Shown: positions 1 to 7,294 of the stretch, piece by piece
How positions within the stretch are numbered: position 1 is the stretch's first letter
How the letters are laid out: the number at the start of each line of letters is the position of its first letter
Notes under the pieces: model-generated
The model's input: the letters and a program-made list of their open reading frames with translations, nothing else
Database searches by the model: none
What the model was told of the DNA's origin: nothing
Translations under genes and position numbers: made by a program
DNA from: an uncultured Butyrivibrio sp.
GTDB taxonomy: Bacteria > Bacillota > Clostridia > Lachnospirales > Lachnospiraceae
NCBI GenBank assembly: GCA_947169985.1
Contig: CAMVRW010000012.1
Coordinates: 1-18,732 of the forward strand
Length of the DNA: 18,732 nt
Direction of reading: 5' to 3'

Positions 1-1
1 C

Positions 2-532
2 CGCAAGGACACCCAGGCCTTCATCAAATTTCTAATGGCACAAAATAGCCCAAAGAACATCCTGGAAGTCGGATGTGCTGTGGGCTTTTCCGCTCTTTTG
101 ATGGCAGCATACACAGATAAGGACACAAAGATCACCACCATCGAAAAGTACGAGAAGAGGATTCCTGTAGCAAAAGAGAATTTTGCAAAATATGACACTG
201 AAGGTAAGATCATGCTCATGGAGGGGGATGCCATGGATATTTTGAAGACCCTTTCACCGGGGTATGATTTTATTTTTATGGATGCTGCTAAGGGGCAGTA
301 TATAAATTTCCTTCCTGAGTGCCTTAGGGTGCTTAATAAAGGTGGGCTTCTCCTTTCTGATAATGTGCTTCAGGACGGGGATGTATTTGAATCGAGATTT
401 GCTGTGACCAGAAGAAACAGAACTATCCACAGCAGAATGAGGGAGTACCTTTACGAACTCAAACACAACGAGCAGCTAAACACGGTAATACTAACAGTTG
501 GAGACGGAATGGCTCTTTCCGTTAAACTATGA
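2..532 (+). CDS. trmR: SAM-dependent O-methyltransferase, TrmR/YrrM-like (5' end outside window)
   Basis: The frame is open to the left edge (RKDTQAFIKFL before the first internal ATG at 35), so the true start lies upstream. Family 3 O-methyltransferase motifs are present in order: ILEVGCAVGFSALLM (SAM-binding motif I), EKYEKRIPVAKENF, GDAMDIL, YDFIFMDAAKGQY (metal-binding Asp region) and GGLLLSDNVLQDG (Asp-Asn pair). The family transfers a methyl group from SAM to hydroxyls with a divalent metal. In Bacillus subtilis the homologue YrrM/TrmR methylates 5-hydroxyuridine at tRNA position 34 to 5-methoxyuridine, and its gene sits beside U32-family genes, as here. The TGA stop overlaps the GAGGA ribosome binding site of the next gene, which implies co-transcription. 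The tRNA substrate is inferred from that synteny; a generic catechol-type methyltransferase is the alternative. Confidence 0.85.
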   Translation, partial: RKDTQAFIKFLMAQNSPKNILEVGCAVGFSALLMAAYTDKDTKITTIEKYEKRIPVAKENFAKYDTEGKIMLMEGDAMDILKTLSPGYDFIFMDAAKGQYINFLPECLRVLNKGGLLLSDNVLQDGDVFESRFAVTRRNRTIHSRMREYLYELKHNEQLNTVILTVGDGMALSVKL

Positions 533-541
533 GGAACGAAT

Positions 542-1783
542 ATGAAAAAACCTGAATTATTGATACCTGCCAGCAGTCTGGAAGTCTTAAAGACAGCAGT
601 CATGTTTGGTGCAGATGCAGTTTATATCGGTGGCGATGCCTTTGGACTTCGCGCAAAGGCAAAGAACTTCAGCCCTGAAGAGATGAAGGAAGGAATTGCC
701 TTCGCCCATGAGCATGGGGTTAAGGTTCATGTAACAGTGAATATTCTCGCCCACAACTACGATCTTGATGGTGTTGAGAAGTACCTTCATGAGTTAAAAG
801 AGCTGGGACCTGATGCACTTATTATTGCGGATCCCGGAATATTTATGAAGGCCAGAAGGATATGCCCTGAGATTGAGATCCATGTCTCAACACAGGCCAA
901 TAATACGAACTATGAGACTTACAATTTCTGGCATGACCTTGGCGCAAAGAGAGTTGTGGCTGCCAGAGAGCTGTCCATAAATGAGATAAAAGAGATCAGA
1001 TCAAAGATTCCGGATGACCTGGATGTGGAATGCTTTATTCACGGTGCTATGTGCATTTCCTATTCCGGAAGGTGTCTGTTGTCCAACTACTTCACCGGAA
1101 GAGATGCAAATCATGGGGCTTGCACCCATCCCTGCAGATGGAAATATGCAGTTGTTGAGGAACAAAGACCCGGAGAATATCTGCCGGTTTATGAGAACGA
1201 GCGGGGTACCTATATCTTCAACTCCAAGGATCTTTGCATGATCGAGCATATTCCGGAGCTCGTAGATGCGGGCGTTGACAGCTGCAAGATCGAGGGAAGG
1301 ATGAAGACTGCCCTCTATGTAGCTACCGTGGCAAGAACCTACAGAAAGGCTATCGACGATTTCTTTGAGTCTGAGGAGAAGTACAGGGAGAATATGCCCT
1401 GGTATCTGGACCAGATATCAAGATGCACATACCGTCAGTTCACAACAGGGTTCTACTTTGGAAAGCCCAGTGAAGAGGCCCAGATTTACGACAATAACAC
1501 CTATATAAACGAGTATATCTATCTTGGAATAGTCTACGACATTGATGAGAGAGGCTTTGCAAGAATTGAGCAGCGCAATAAATTCAGCGTTGGTGATGAG
1601 ATAGAGATCATGAAGCCCGACGGAACAGATGTTAAGGCAGCTGTTAAAGCTATGTACAGAGAGGATGGGACCTCAGTTGAGTCCTGTCCTCATTCAAAGG
1701 AAATCATTTATCTGGATCTTTCTGAAAAGCCGGATAAGTTCGATATCCTCAGGATTGAATCAAAAGAAGAGGCCGGAGAGTAA
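542..1783 (+). CDS. trhP: U32-family protein, TrhP-like tRNA U34 hydroxylation protein
   Basis: This 413-residue protein belongs to the U32 'peptidase' family. It carries the family signature around residues 163-181 (ECFIHGAMC...YSGRC...S). Cysteines 171, 178, 194 and 233 have the spacing of the four [4Fe-4S] ligands known in the U32 protein UbiU, so an Fe-S cluster is likely. Despite the name, several U32 proteins are not proteases: TrhP makes 5-hydroxyuridine at tRNA position 34, using prephenate as a cofactor source. The gene starts 9 nt after the TrmR-like methyltransferase, which would perform the next step (ho5U to mo5U), matching B. subtilis yrrM-yrrN-yrrO. B. subtilis has two U32 genes in that cluster; only one is seen here. 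The ATG is chosen for the GAGGA at 531-535. I find no terminator in the 77 nt before glnN. Confidence 0.87.
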   Translation: MKKPELLIPASSLEVLKTAVMFGADAVYIGGDAFGLRAKAKNFSPEEMKEGIAFAHEHGVKVHVTVNILAHNYDLDGVEKYLHELKELGPDALIIADPGIFMKARRICPEIEIHVSTQANNTNYETYNFWHDLGAKRVVAARELSINEIKEIRSKIPDDLDVECFIHGAMCISYSGRCLLSNYFTGRDANHGACTHPCRWKYAVVEEQRPGEYLPVYENERGTYIFNSKDLCMIEHIPELVDAGVDSCKIEGRMKTALYVATVARTYRKAIDDFFESEEKYRENMPWYLDQISRCTYRQFTTGFYFGKPSEEAQIYDNNTYINEYIYLGIVYDIDERGFARIEQRNKFSVGDEIEIMKPDGTDVKAAVKAMYREDGTSVESCPHSKEIIYLDLSEKPDKFDILRIESKEEAGE

Positions 1784-1860
1784 AAATTTACTTCAAGTTT
1801 CCAATGAATTGATGTACACTTTAAGACAATAATTTACAAAAAGAAAGGGCTTTAGGTAAC

Positions 1861-3972
1861 ATGACAGACATTGTTAATGTGGAAGAGATTTTTGGACAGA
1901 ACGTCTTCACCATCGCTAAGATGAGGGAACGCCTTCCAAAGAATGTTTACAAAGAGGTTGTAAATGTCATTGAGCATGGCGGAGAACTCTCAAAGGGATC
2001 TGCTGATGTGGTGGCAAACGCCATGAAGAACTGGGCGATGGAAAACGGTGCGACACACTATACACACTGGTTCCAGCCTCTTACCGGTATTACAGCCGAG
2101 AAGCATGATTCCTTTGTGGGAAGTGCAGATTCTGACGGACATATGCTCACTTCTTTCTCTGGAAAAGAACTGATTAAAGGTGAGCCGGATGCTTCCTCCT
2201 TCCCTTCAGGTGGTCTGCGTGCAACCTTTGAGGCAAGAGGTTATACAACCTGGGATATCACATCTCCTGCATTCCTTAAGGAGTCCGGAGCAGGTGTTAC
2301 CCTCTGCATTCCTACAGCCTTTTGTTCATACACAGGAGAAGCTCTTGATAAAAAGACTCCTCTCCTTAGATCCATGGAAGCTGTAAATAAGCAGGCTTTA
2401 AGGATCGTTAGATTATTTGGTAACGACAGGGCCACAAGAGTAAACGTATCTGTAGGCCCAGAGCAGGAATACTTCCTTGTTGACTGGGATAAGTCCATGA
2501 AGCGTGAGGACCTTATCTTCACAGGAAGAACTCTTTTTGGTGCTATGCCTCCAAAGGGACAGGAGATGGAGGATCACTACTTCGGTGTAATCCGTGAGAG
2601 AGTTGGCGAGTTCATGAAGGACCTTAACACTGAGCTGTGGAAGCTTGGTGTTCCTGATAAGACACAGCACAATGAGGTTGCTCCCGGTCAGCACGAGCTG
2701 GCACCTATCTATGAGACAGCCAATATTGCTGTAGATCACAACCAGATCATTATGGAGACCATGAAGAGAGTTGCTGAGCATCACAACATGAGATGCCTGC
2801 TTCACGAGAAGCCTTTTGCAGGAGTTAACGGCTCCGGTAAGCATGACAACTGGTCTCTTTGCACAGACGACGGTATTAACCTTCTTGATCCGGGAGATAC
2901 ACCTAATAAGAACGTACAGTTCCTGTTTATTCTTTCCTGCATTCTGAAAGCAGTAGATACCCATGCGGATTTGCTTCGCCAGAGCGCTGCTGATGTTGGT
3001 AATGACCACAGACTTGGTGCTGATGAGGCTCCGCCGGCTATCATTTCCGTATTCCTTGGAGAACAGCTGGAGGATGTGGTAAGACAGCTTATTGAGACCG
3101 GTGTTGCTAAGTCCAGCAAGCGCGGTGGAAAGCTTAAGACCGGTGTATCTACACTTCCTCAGTTCGAGAAGGATGCCACAGACAGAAACCGTACATCACC
3201 TTTCGCATTTACAGGTAATAAGTTTGAGTTCAGAATGGTTGGATCATCAGATTCAATGGCAAGCTCAAATACTACACTTAACACTATAGTTGCAGAGGCA
3301 TTCTGCGAGGCTGCTGATAAGCTTGAAAAGGCCAAGAATTTTGATGAGGCAGTTCATGATCTCATCAAGGAGTATCTGACAGATCATCAGAGAATTATTT
3401 TCAATGGTGACGGATATTCAGATGCCTGGGTAGAGGAGGCTAAGAGACGCGGTCTTCCTAATATTGCATCAACTATTGAGGCTGCAGATACTCTTACTAC
3501 CAAGAAGGCAATCGAGCTGTTTGAGAACTTTGGAGTATATACCAGGACTGAGCTTGAATCCAGAAAAGAGATCATTTTTGAATCATATGCCAAGACTATC
3601 AATATTGAGGCCCTTACTATGATAGATATGGCTTCCAAGCAGATCATTCCTGCTGTAATGAAGTATGCAGGAAGACTTGCCAAGGATGTAAATGAAATAA
3701 CTAATGCAGGTGTAGATGCTTCTGTGCAGACTCAGGAACTTAGAGAAATCCAGGGTAACCTCTCACTGATGAAGAAGGCACTGGATGAGCTTAAGAAGCT
3801 TGAGGCTAAGGCTGCCAAGATTGATGATCAGAGGGAACTTGCTTTCTTCTACAAAGACAAGGTAAGGCCTGTTATGGCAGCGCTCAGAGAGCCTGCTGAT
3901 GCTCTTGAGATGCTTGTTGATAAAAAAGATTGGCCATTCCCTACTTATGCAGATTTATTATTTGAGGGTTGA
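1861..3972 (+). CDS. glnN: Type III glutamine synthetase
   Basis: This cytoplasmic enzyme makes glutamine from glutamate, ammonia and ATP, the entry point for ammonium assimilation. At 703 residues it has the length of the GSIII family, far longer than GSI (about 470). Visible landmarks are PEQEYFLVD (residues 200-208), [15 protein letters not shown] (271-285), the ATP/active-site segment [18 protein letters not shown] (315-332), [15 protein letters not shown] (386-400) and [19 protein letters not shown] (441-459). The C-terminal third is the helical GSIII-specific extension. GSIII is typical of Bacteroidetes and rumen Clostridia, including Butyrivibrio. The ribosome binding site is the purine run at 1841-1849. 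I see no convincing promoter in the 77-nt gap after the U32 gene, so read-through from upstream is possible. A strong hairpin follows the stop. Confidence 0.96.
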   Translation: MTDIVNVEEIFGQNVFTIAKMRERLPKNVYKEVVNVIEHGGELSKGSADVVANAMKNWAMENGATHYTHWFQPLTGITAEKHDSFVGSADSDGHMLTSFSGKELIKGEPDASSFPSGGLRATFEARGYTTWDITSPAFLKESGAGVTLCIPTAFCSYTGEALDKKTPLLRSMEAVNKQALRIVRLFGNDRATRVNVSVGPEQEYFLVDWDKSMKREDLIFTGRTLFGAMPPKGQEMEDHYFGVIRERVGEFMKDLNTELWKLGVPDKTQHNEVAPGQHELAPIYETANIAVDHNQIIMETMKRVAEHHNMRCLLHEKPFAGVNGSGKHDNWSLCTDDGINLLDPGDTPNKNVQFLFILSCILKAVDTHADLLRQSAADVGNDHRLGADEAPPAIISVFLGEQLEDVVRQLIETGVAKSSKRGGKLKTGVSTLPQFEKDATDRNRTSPFAFTGNKFEFRMVGSSDSMASSNTTLNTIVAEAFCEAADKLEKAKNFDEAVHDLIKEYLTDHQRIIFNGDGYSDAWVEEAKRRGLPNIASTIEAADTLTTKKAIELFENFGVYTRTELESRKEIIFESYAKTINIEALTMIDMASKQIIPAVMKYAGRLAKDVNEITNAGVDASVQTQELREIQGNLSLMKKALDELKKLEAKAAKIDDQRELAFFYKDKVRPVMAALREPADALEMLVDKKDWPFPTYADLLFEG

Positions 3973-4000
3973 TTTAAAAAAATTTGAAAAAGACAAAATG

Positions 4001-4031
4001 GGCAGAATGCGCTCTGGGAGCGCGTTCTGCC
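4001..4031 (+). terminator. Hairpin terminator candidate after glnN
   Basis: The inverted repeat GGCAGAATGCGCTC / GAGCGCGTTCTGCC forms a 14-bp stem with one G-U wobble and a 3-nt loop (4015-4017), starting 28 nt after the glnN stop. There is no T-tract directly behind the stem (ATATGTTTATAA follows), so it may terminate inefficiently or act as an mRNA 3'-end stabiliser. Confidence 0.6.
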
Positions 4032-4046
4032 ATATGTTTATAAGCC

Positions 4047-4111
4047 TTAAAAAAAATTTTTGAAAAATTTTTAAAAAAGTACTTGCATTTTTATATAAAC
4101 ATCCGTATAAT
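4047..4111 (+). promoter_or_regulatory. Strong sigma-70-type promoter with UP-like A/T tract for tRNA-Gln
   Basis: The -35 TTGCAT (4083-4088) and a perfect -10 TATAAT (4106-4111) are separated by 17 nt. Just upstream, 4047-4078 is an almost unbroken run of alternating A- and T-tracts with a single G, as in UP elements of stable-RNA promoters. The predicted start near 4118 leaves a leader of about 7 nt before the tRNA. Confidence 0.88.
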
Positions 4112-4124
4112 CATTTCTTGTCGA

Positions 4125-4197
4125 TGGGCTATCGCCAAGCGGTAAGGCAACGGACTCTGACTCCGTCATTACGTAGGTTCGAATCCTACTAGCCCAG
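4125..4197 (+). tRNA. tRNA-Gln, anticodon CTG
   Basis: The cloverleaf folds by eye. The acceptor stem is TGGGCTA/TAGCCCA and the D arm is GCC-AAGCGGTAA-GGC. The anticodon arm is ACGGA-CTCTGAC-TCCGT, giving anticodon CTG for CAG codons. The variable loop is CATTAC (6 nt), the T arm is GTAGG-TTCGAAT-CCTAC, and the discriminator is G at 4197. CCA is not encoded (CTA follows), so it must be added by tRNA nucleotidyltransferase. A promoter ends 13 nt upstream and a terminator begins 6 nt downstream, so this is a single-tRNA transcription unit unless read-through occurs. Confidence 0.96.
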
Positions 4198-4203
4198 CTA
4201 GTT

Positions 4204-4238
4204 AACCTCTCAGGACAAGTGTTCTGGGAGGTTTTTCT
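4204..4238 (+). terminator. Intrinsic terminator behind tRNA-Gln
   Basis: The arms AACCTCTCAGGAC and GTTCTGGGAGGTT form a 13-bp stem with two G-U wobbles and an AAGT loop, followed by TTTCT. Only 24 nt separate its end from the next start codon, so it also sits in the position of a leader attenuator for the thioesterase gene. Confidence 0.85.
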
Positions 4239-4262
4239 GTTCCAAAAAAAACGGAGGCCCCA

Positions 4263-4991
4263 ATGTATACTTTTAATTCCAGGATCAGATACAGCGAAGT
4301 AGATAAGAATGCAGAACTTACCCTTGAGTCTCTGATAGACTATTTTCAGGACTGTTCCACTTTCCAGACACAGGATGGTCCTGCCACCATGGAATACTTA
4401 AAGGAGAGGAATATTGCCTGGGTTCTGTCCTCCTGGCAGATAGAGGTATTCAGATATCCAAGGCTTTGCGAATATGTGACCATCGGAACCATTCCCCATG
4501 AGCTTAAGGGGTACTTTGGTGTCAGAAATTTCTTCATGGATACAAAGGATGGAGAGAGGCTGGCGGTAGCAAACTCAGTATGGACTTTGTTTGACTTTCA
4601 AAAGGGCCTTCCCAGCAGGATAACACCAGAAATAATTGAAGCCTATCCTGTAGAGTCCCGCCTTGATATGGAGTATGCTTCCAGGAAGATCCAGGTTCCT
4701 GAGGGTGAGGTAATAAGAGGCGATGAGATCCTGGTCAGAAGCAATAACCTGGACACTAATAACCATGTGAACAACGGACAGTATATCAGGATGGCGATTG
4801 ACAGTCTTCCTGAAAGGGATGTTAGAGTCTCATCCATGAGGGCAGAGTACAAGAAGCAGGCAAAGCTTGGAGATGTGCTTGTGCCAGAGATTGTGAGAGT
4901 TTCAAAAAACGATAGAATGACTTATACTATAAGTCTAAAGGATACGCAGGAAAGCCCGGTTTGTGTAGTCGAGCTTACAGTTTCGCAGTGA
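4263..4991 (+). CDS. Acyl-ACP thioesterase (FatA/FatB-like double hotdog)
   Basis: This 242-residue soluble enzyme is predicted to hydrolyse acyl-acyl carrier protein and release free fatty acids. The N-terminal hotdog begins YTFNSRIRYSEVDKNAELT and contains the NIAWVLSSWQIEVFRYP strand/helix typical of PF01643. The C-terminal hotdog carries NNLDTNNHVNN, giving the conserved Asp164, Asn166 and His168 of the FatB-type active site. Length fits bacterial members. The start is fixed by GGAGG at 4253-4257. It opens a tight run with cvfB (33-nt gap) and the CPBP gene. I see no promoter between the tRNA terminator and this gene, so it may depend on read-through from the tRNA-Gln promoter. The chain-length preference cannot be read from the sequence. 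Confidence 0.92.
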   Translation: MYTFNSRIRYSEVDKNAELTLESLIDYFQDCSTFQTQDGPATMEYLKERNIAWVLSSWQIEVFRYPRLCEYVTIGTIPHELKGYFGVRNFFMDTKDGERLAVANSVWTLFDFQKGLPSRITPEIIEAYPVESRLDMEYASRKIQVPEGEVIRGDEILVRSNNLDTNNHVNNGQYIRMAIDSLPERDVRVSSMRAEYKKQAKLGDVLVPEIVRVSKNDRMTYTISLKDTQESPVCVVELTVSQ

Positions 4992-5024
4992 TGCAGCTGC
5001 ATTTTTAGATTGAGAGGACGGAAT

Positions 5025-5858
5025 ATGTTGAAGTTAGGAGAAAAGCAGACACTTAAGGTAGTTAAGAAGGTTGATTTCGGTGTATATCTTTCTGAGGACG
5101 CTGGAGCGGAGGAGAAAGTTCTTTTGCCTATAAAACAGGTCCCTGAAGGAACTGATATAGGAAAAGAGATAGAGGTGTTCATCTACAGGGATTCAGATGA
5201 CAGACTTATCGCCACCACAAGAGAGCCAAAGATCATGCTTGGAGATGTAAGGCTTCTTAAGGTGAAGGATGTGGCAAGAGTTGGAGCCTTTATGGACTGG
5301 GGCCTTGAAAAGGATGTGCTTCTTCCTTTTAAGGAGCAGACAAGGAAGGTTAAGAGTGGCGAGGAAGTTCTTTGCGCCATGTATATTGATAAGTCCAGCA
5401 GACTTTGCGTGACCATGAATGTATATGAATATCTCAGAAACGACAGCCCATATAAGAAGGACGACAGGGTTATGGGTACGGTTTATGAGATAAGTGATAA
5501 CTTTGGTGCTTTTGTGGCAGTTGATGATATCTATTCCGGACTGATCCCCAAGAAAGAGCTTTATGGAAATGTCAGGATAGGTGATAGCGTGTTTGCAAGA
5601 GTGTCTTCGGTAAAAGAGGATGGAAGACTCAACTTAAGCCTTCGCGAGAAAGCTTATCTTCAGATGGATACTGATGCAGAGAAGATCCTTTCAATGATAA
5701 AAGAAAATGGAGGAAAGCTTCCTTTCACTGATAAGGCTTCACCTGAACTTCTCAGGGAGAAGACCGGAATGAGCAAGAATGAGTTTAAGAGAGCAGTAGG
5801 AAGGCTTCTTAAAGAAGGCAAGATTGAGATAAAGCCCGATTCTATAGTGGAGAAGTGA
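5025..5858 (+). CDS. cvfB: CvfB/YitL-family S1 RNA-binding protein
   Basis: This 277-residue protein has the CvfB layout: three S1-type OB folds (roughly residues 4-65, 70-132 and 143-207) followed by a C-terminal winged-helix domain (about 215-270; TGMSKNEFKRAVGRLLKEGKIEI). Typical S1 pieces are VVKKVDFGVYLSED, ARVGAFMDWGLEKDVLLPFKEQ and GTVYEISDNFGAFVAVDDIYSGLIPKKEL. CvfB binds RNA and affects virulence-gene expression in Staphylococcus; its role here is unknown but probably post-transcriptional. I prefer the ATG at 5025 over an in-frame TTG at 5010, because the ribosome binding site GAGAGGACGG (5012-5021) lies between them and suits the ATG. The gene ends 3 nt before the CPBP start. Confidence 0.9.
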   Translation: MLKLGEKQTLKVVKKVDFGVYLSEDAGAEEKVLLPIKQVPEGTDIGKEIEVFIYRDSDDRLIATTREPKIMLGDVRLLKVKDVARVGAFMDWGLEKDVLLPFKEQTRKVKSGEEVLCAMYIDKSSRLCVTMNVYEYLRNDSPYKKDDRVMGTVYEISDNFGAFVAVDDIYSGLIPKKELYGNVRIGDSVFARVSSVKEDGRLNLSLREKAYLQMDTDAEKILSMIKENGGKLPFTDKASPELLREKTGMSKNEFKRAVGRLLKEGKIEIKPDSIVEK

Positions 5859-5861
5859 TTT

Positions 5862-6782
5862 ATGGATTACAGGAAAGCTAACAGGGTATTTCTCTATGGT
5901 GTTTTATCCACATTGGTACTTACGTTACTGTATGCCCTGTGGGTTAATATTTTCCCAGGGGATCTGAATATTATACTGAATAACTTTCTAAGTGAGGTTG
6001 TGGTTCTTGTTCCGGCTCTGGCAGTAGTTCTTTTCCATGGAGAGAAACTTGGGAACGTGATAATTTTCAAGGGGATCAAGATCAGATCTGTATTGCTTAC
6101 TTTTCTTTATGTTATGCTGCTGTACCCGCTGGTTACCTTTGTGAATTCAGTAAGCATGCTGTTTGTTGATAATACAGTGCTGGAGGCCTCCGGACAGATC
6201 TTGAGTCTGCCTATATGGCAGGTCGTCATAAGCTTCGGATTGTTTGGGCCTCTTGTTGAGGAGGTTGTCTTCAGGGGAGTTATCCTTCAGAGCTACCAGC
6301 GAACAGGAAGGATCCTGGCCTCAATTATCCTGTCCTCATTCCTTTTTGGAATCATTCACATGAACTTTAATCAGTTCGCCTATGGAGCAGTGATGGGGGT
6401 TATGTTTGCCCTATTGTTTGAGGCAACGGGAAGTGTTCTTACATCATTTATCGCCCATGCGATCTTTAACACTACGGAAGTTGTTTTGATGTTTGCCAGT
6501 GCTGATGCCATTTCTGAGGCCCAGGAGTATCTTGATGACTTTGGAGTTGGAAATGCACAGCTTATAAGTATTGGAATCTATTTTGTACTGGCGATAATAG
6601 GAACCTCTCTAGCTATGTGTGTGGTTTACAAGATGTCAGAGATAGAGGGAAGAAAAGCGTTTATGGCCGGTATTACCAAGTGCAAAAAGCAGGGCTATAA
6701 ACTCATAACCCTTCCGCTTATCGTAGCAGTTATACTTGCTATAGCATATATGATCATGATAGAAGTTCTTTTATCAATATAA
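5862..6782 (+). CDS. CPBP (Abi/CAAX-like) intramembrane metalloprotease
   Basis: This 306-residue polytopic membrane protein has about eight hydrophobic segments. The CPBP family motifs are all present: EEVVFRG (Glu133, Glu134, Arg138), FGIIH (His166 after Phe162) and HAIFN (His199, Asn203). The type II CAAX prenyl endopeptidase family uses these Glu/His residues for catalysis. In bacteria, members act in bacteriocin self-immunity, signal-peptide-like processing or protein maturation; no substrate can be assigned. No bacteriocin gene lies nearby, so immunity is not supported. It is the last gene of the thioesterase-cvfB-CPBP run, 3 nt after cvfB, with GGAG in the cvfB tail as ribosome binding site. 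A bidirectional terminator follows immediately. Confidence 0.9.
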   Translation: MDYRKANRVFLYGVLSTLVLTLLYALWVNIFPGDLNIILNNFLSEVVVLVPALAVVLFHGEKLGNVIIFKGIKIRSVLLTFLYVMLLYPLVTFVNSVSMLFVDNTVLEASGQILSLPIWQVVISFGLFGPLVEEVVFRGVILQSYQRTGRILASIILSSFLFGIIHMNFNQFAYGAVMGVMFALLFEATGSVLTSFIAHAIFNTTEVVLMFASADAISEAQEYLDDFGVGNAQLISIGIYFVLAIIGTSLAMCVVYKMSEIEGRKAFMAGITKCKKQGYKLITLPLIVAVILAIAYMIMIEVLLSI

Positions 6783-6788
6783 ACAAGC

Positions 6789-6823
6789 AAAAAGCCCATT
6801 GCCTATACAGCAGTGGGCTTTTT
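6789..6823. terminator. Bidirectional intrinsic terminator between convergent genes
   Basis: AAAAAGCCCATTGC and GCAGTGGGCTTTTT form a 14-bp stem with one wobble and a 7-nt loop (6803-6809). The T-run serves the plus-strand CPBP operon, and the A-run becomes a T-run for the minus-strand yjfB-like gene, whose stop is 31 nt away. Confidence 0.9.
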
Positions 6824-6853
6824 GTTGTGCGAATGCACATCACGTGATGGCGT

Positions 6854-7042
6854 TCAGATTCTGATGTCGATGTTTCCGCCGATGTCCGGGTTAACAGATG
6901 TTTCTGGAATTGCTCCTATGGAAGCAGCCAAGGCTTCTCCGGATTCCTGCATGTTATCAAGGTTCTTTGATAACATTGCTACACCTACATCGTTCAGGAT
7001 CTTGTTCTGAGATAATGCCATCGATAAAGCAGGAATATCCAT
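6854..7042 (-). CDS. yjfB: YjfB-family small motility-associated protein
   Basis: This 62-residue protein has the start (MDIPALSMALSQ) and end (SVNPDIGGNIDIRI) typical of the YjfB_motility family (PF14070), with an amphipathic helical middle (LNDVGVAMLSKNLDNMQESG). There is no signal peptide or membrane segment. Its biochemical function is not established in any organism I know. The ATG at 7042 is chosen because a perfect AAGGAGG lies 5 nt before it; an in-frame GTG at 7048 overlaps that Shine-Dalgarno and is rejected. A sigma-D-type promoter lies 47 nt upstream, which independently supports a flagellar/motility role. It is a single-gene unit, convergent with the CPBP operon and divergent from the CdaR-like gene. 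Confidence 0.88.
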   Translation of the reverse strand: MDIPALSMALSQNKILNDVGVAMLSKNLDNMQESGEALAASIGAIPETSVNPDIGGNIDIRI

Positions 7043-7047
7043 AGGCA

Positions 7048-7054
7048 CCTCCTT
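7048..7054 (-). promoter_or_regulatory. Consensus Shine-Dalgarno deciding the yjfB start
   Basis: On the minus strand this reads AAGGAGG, followed by TGCCT and then ATG. The spacing is ideal for the ATG at 7042 and rules out the GTG that shares the last G of this site. Confidence 0.9.
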
Positions 7055-7088
7055 GTGAAAAGCGAAAGTCCTCTTTATCTTATCTTCT

Positions 7089-7115
7089 ATATCGGCTCTT
7101 TAGTTTAAATGTTTA
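7089..7115 (-). promoter_or_regulatory. Sigma-D (sigma-28, flagellar) promoter of yjfB
   Basis: Read on the minus strand, TAAA (7112-7115) is followed after exactly 15 nt by GCCGATAT (7089-7096). This matches the B. subtilis sigma-D consensus TAAA-N14-16-GCCGATAT at every position. The expected start near 7082 gives a leader of about 40 nt to the yjfB ATG. Confidence 0.88.
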
Positions 7116-7129
7116 GAGGGTAAAATCCA

Positions 7130-7216
7130 TAAGTGTGGCAAAAATGAGGGGACGTTTTTGTGACTTTTTACTAGCATTTTTTAAAAAATAGACAAAAAAC
7201 ACCTCTGTAAGTGTGG
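7130..7216 (+). repeat. Direct repeats TAAGTGTGG upstream of the CdaR-like gene
   Basis: The 9-mer TAAGTGTGG occurs at 7130-7138 and 7208-7216, 78 nt apart. The shorter AAGTGTG recurs at 7284-7290, just before the start codon. The second copy lies where a -35 region would be for a possible -10 TATATT at 7232-7237. The pair is flanked by AAAATCCA (7122-7129) and its inverted copy TGGATTTT (7214-7221). These could be regulator binding sites; in A/T-rich DNA chance is not excluded. Confidence 0.35.
7139..7160. repeat. Small palindrome with GGGGA centre (REP-like or operator)
   Basis: CAAAAATG and CGTTTTTG form an 8-bp inverted repeat with one wobble around the loop AGGGGA. A perfect A/T palindrome, ATTTTTTAAAAAAT, lies 15 nt downstream at 7176-7189. 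The first element could be an isolated REP-like unit or an operator; neither strand continues into a T-tract that would make it a clear terminator. Confidence 0.4.
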
Positions 7217-7294
7217 ATTTTTTTGTACATTTATATTAAAATAAAAAACAAGATTTAAAGAACATCATGCACGGTGTGCAGGAAAGTGTGTTAA

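Noticed and set aside
1784..1860. Promoter for glnN in the gap after the U32 gene (TTGATG near 1809)
   Set aside because: No -10 hexamer with acceptable match lies at 16-18 nt spacing, so I could not support it.
2413..3009. A 198-codon open frame on the minus strand inside glnN
   Set aside because: It lies wholly within a certain gene on the other strand, has no ribosome binding site I can see, and shows no family motifs; it is a frame shadow.
4125..4262. tRNA-Gln as an integration (att) site of a mobile element
   Set aside because: There is no integrase, no repeat of the tRNA 3' end elsewhere in the window, and the flanks are housekeeping genes.
5010..5024. TTG start that would add five residues to CvfB
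   Set aside because: The Shine-Dalgarno-like GAGAGGACGG lies between this TTG and the ATG at 5025, so it can serve only the ATG.
5862..6782. CPBP protein as a bacteriocin immunity gene
   Set aside because: No bacteriocin precursor, double-glycine leader peptide or exporter is found nearby; its operon partners are a thioesterase and CvfB.
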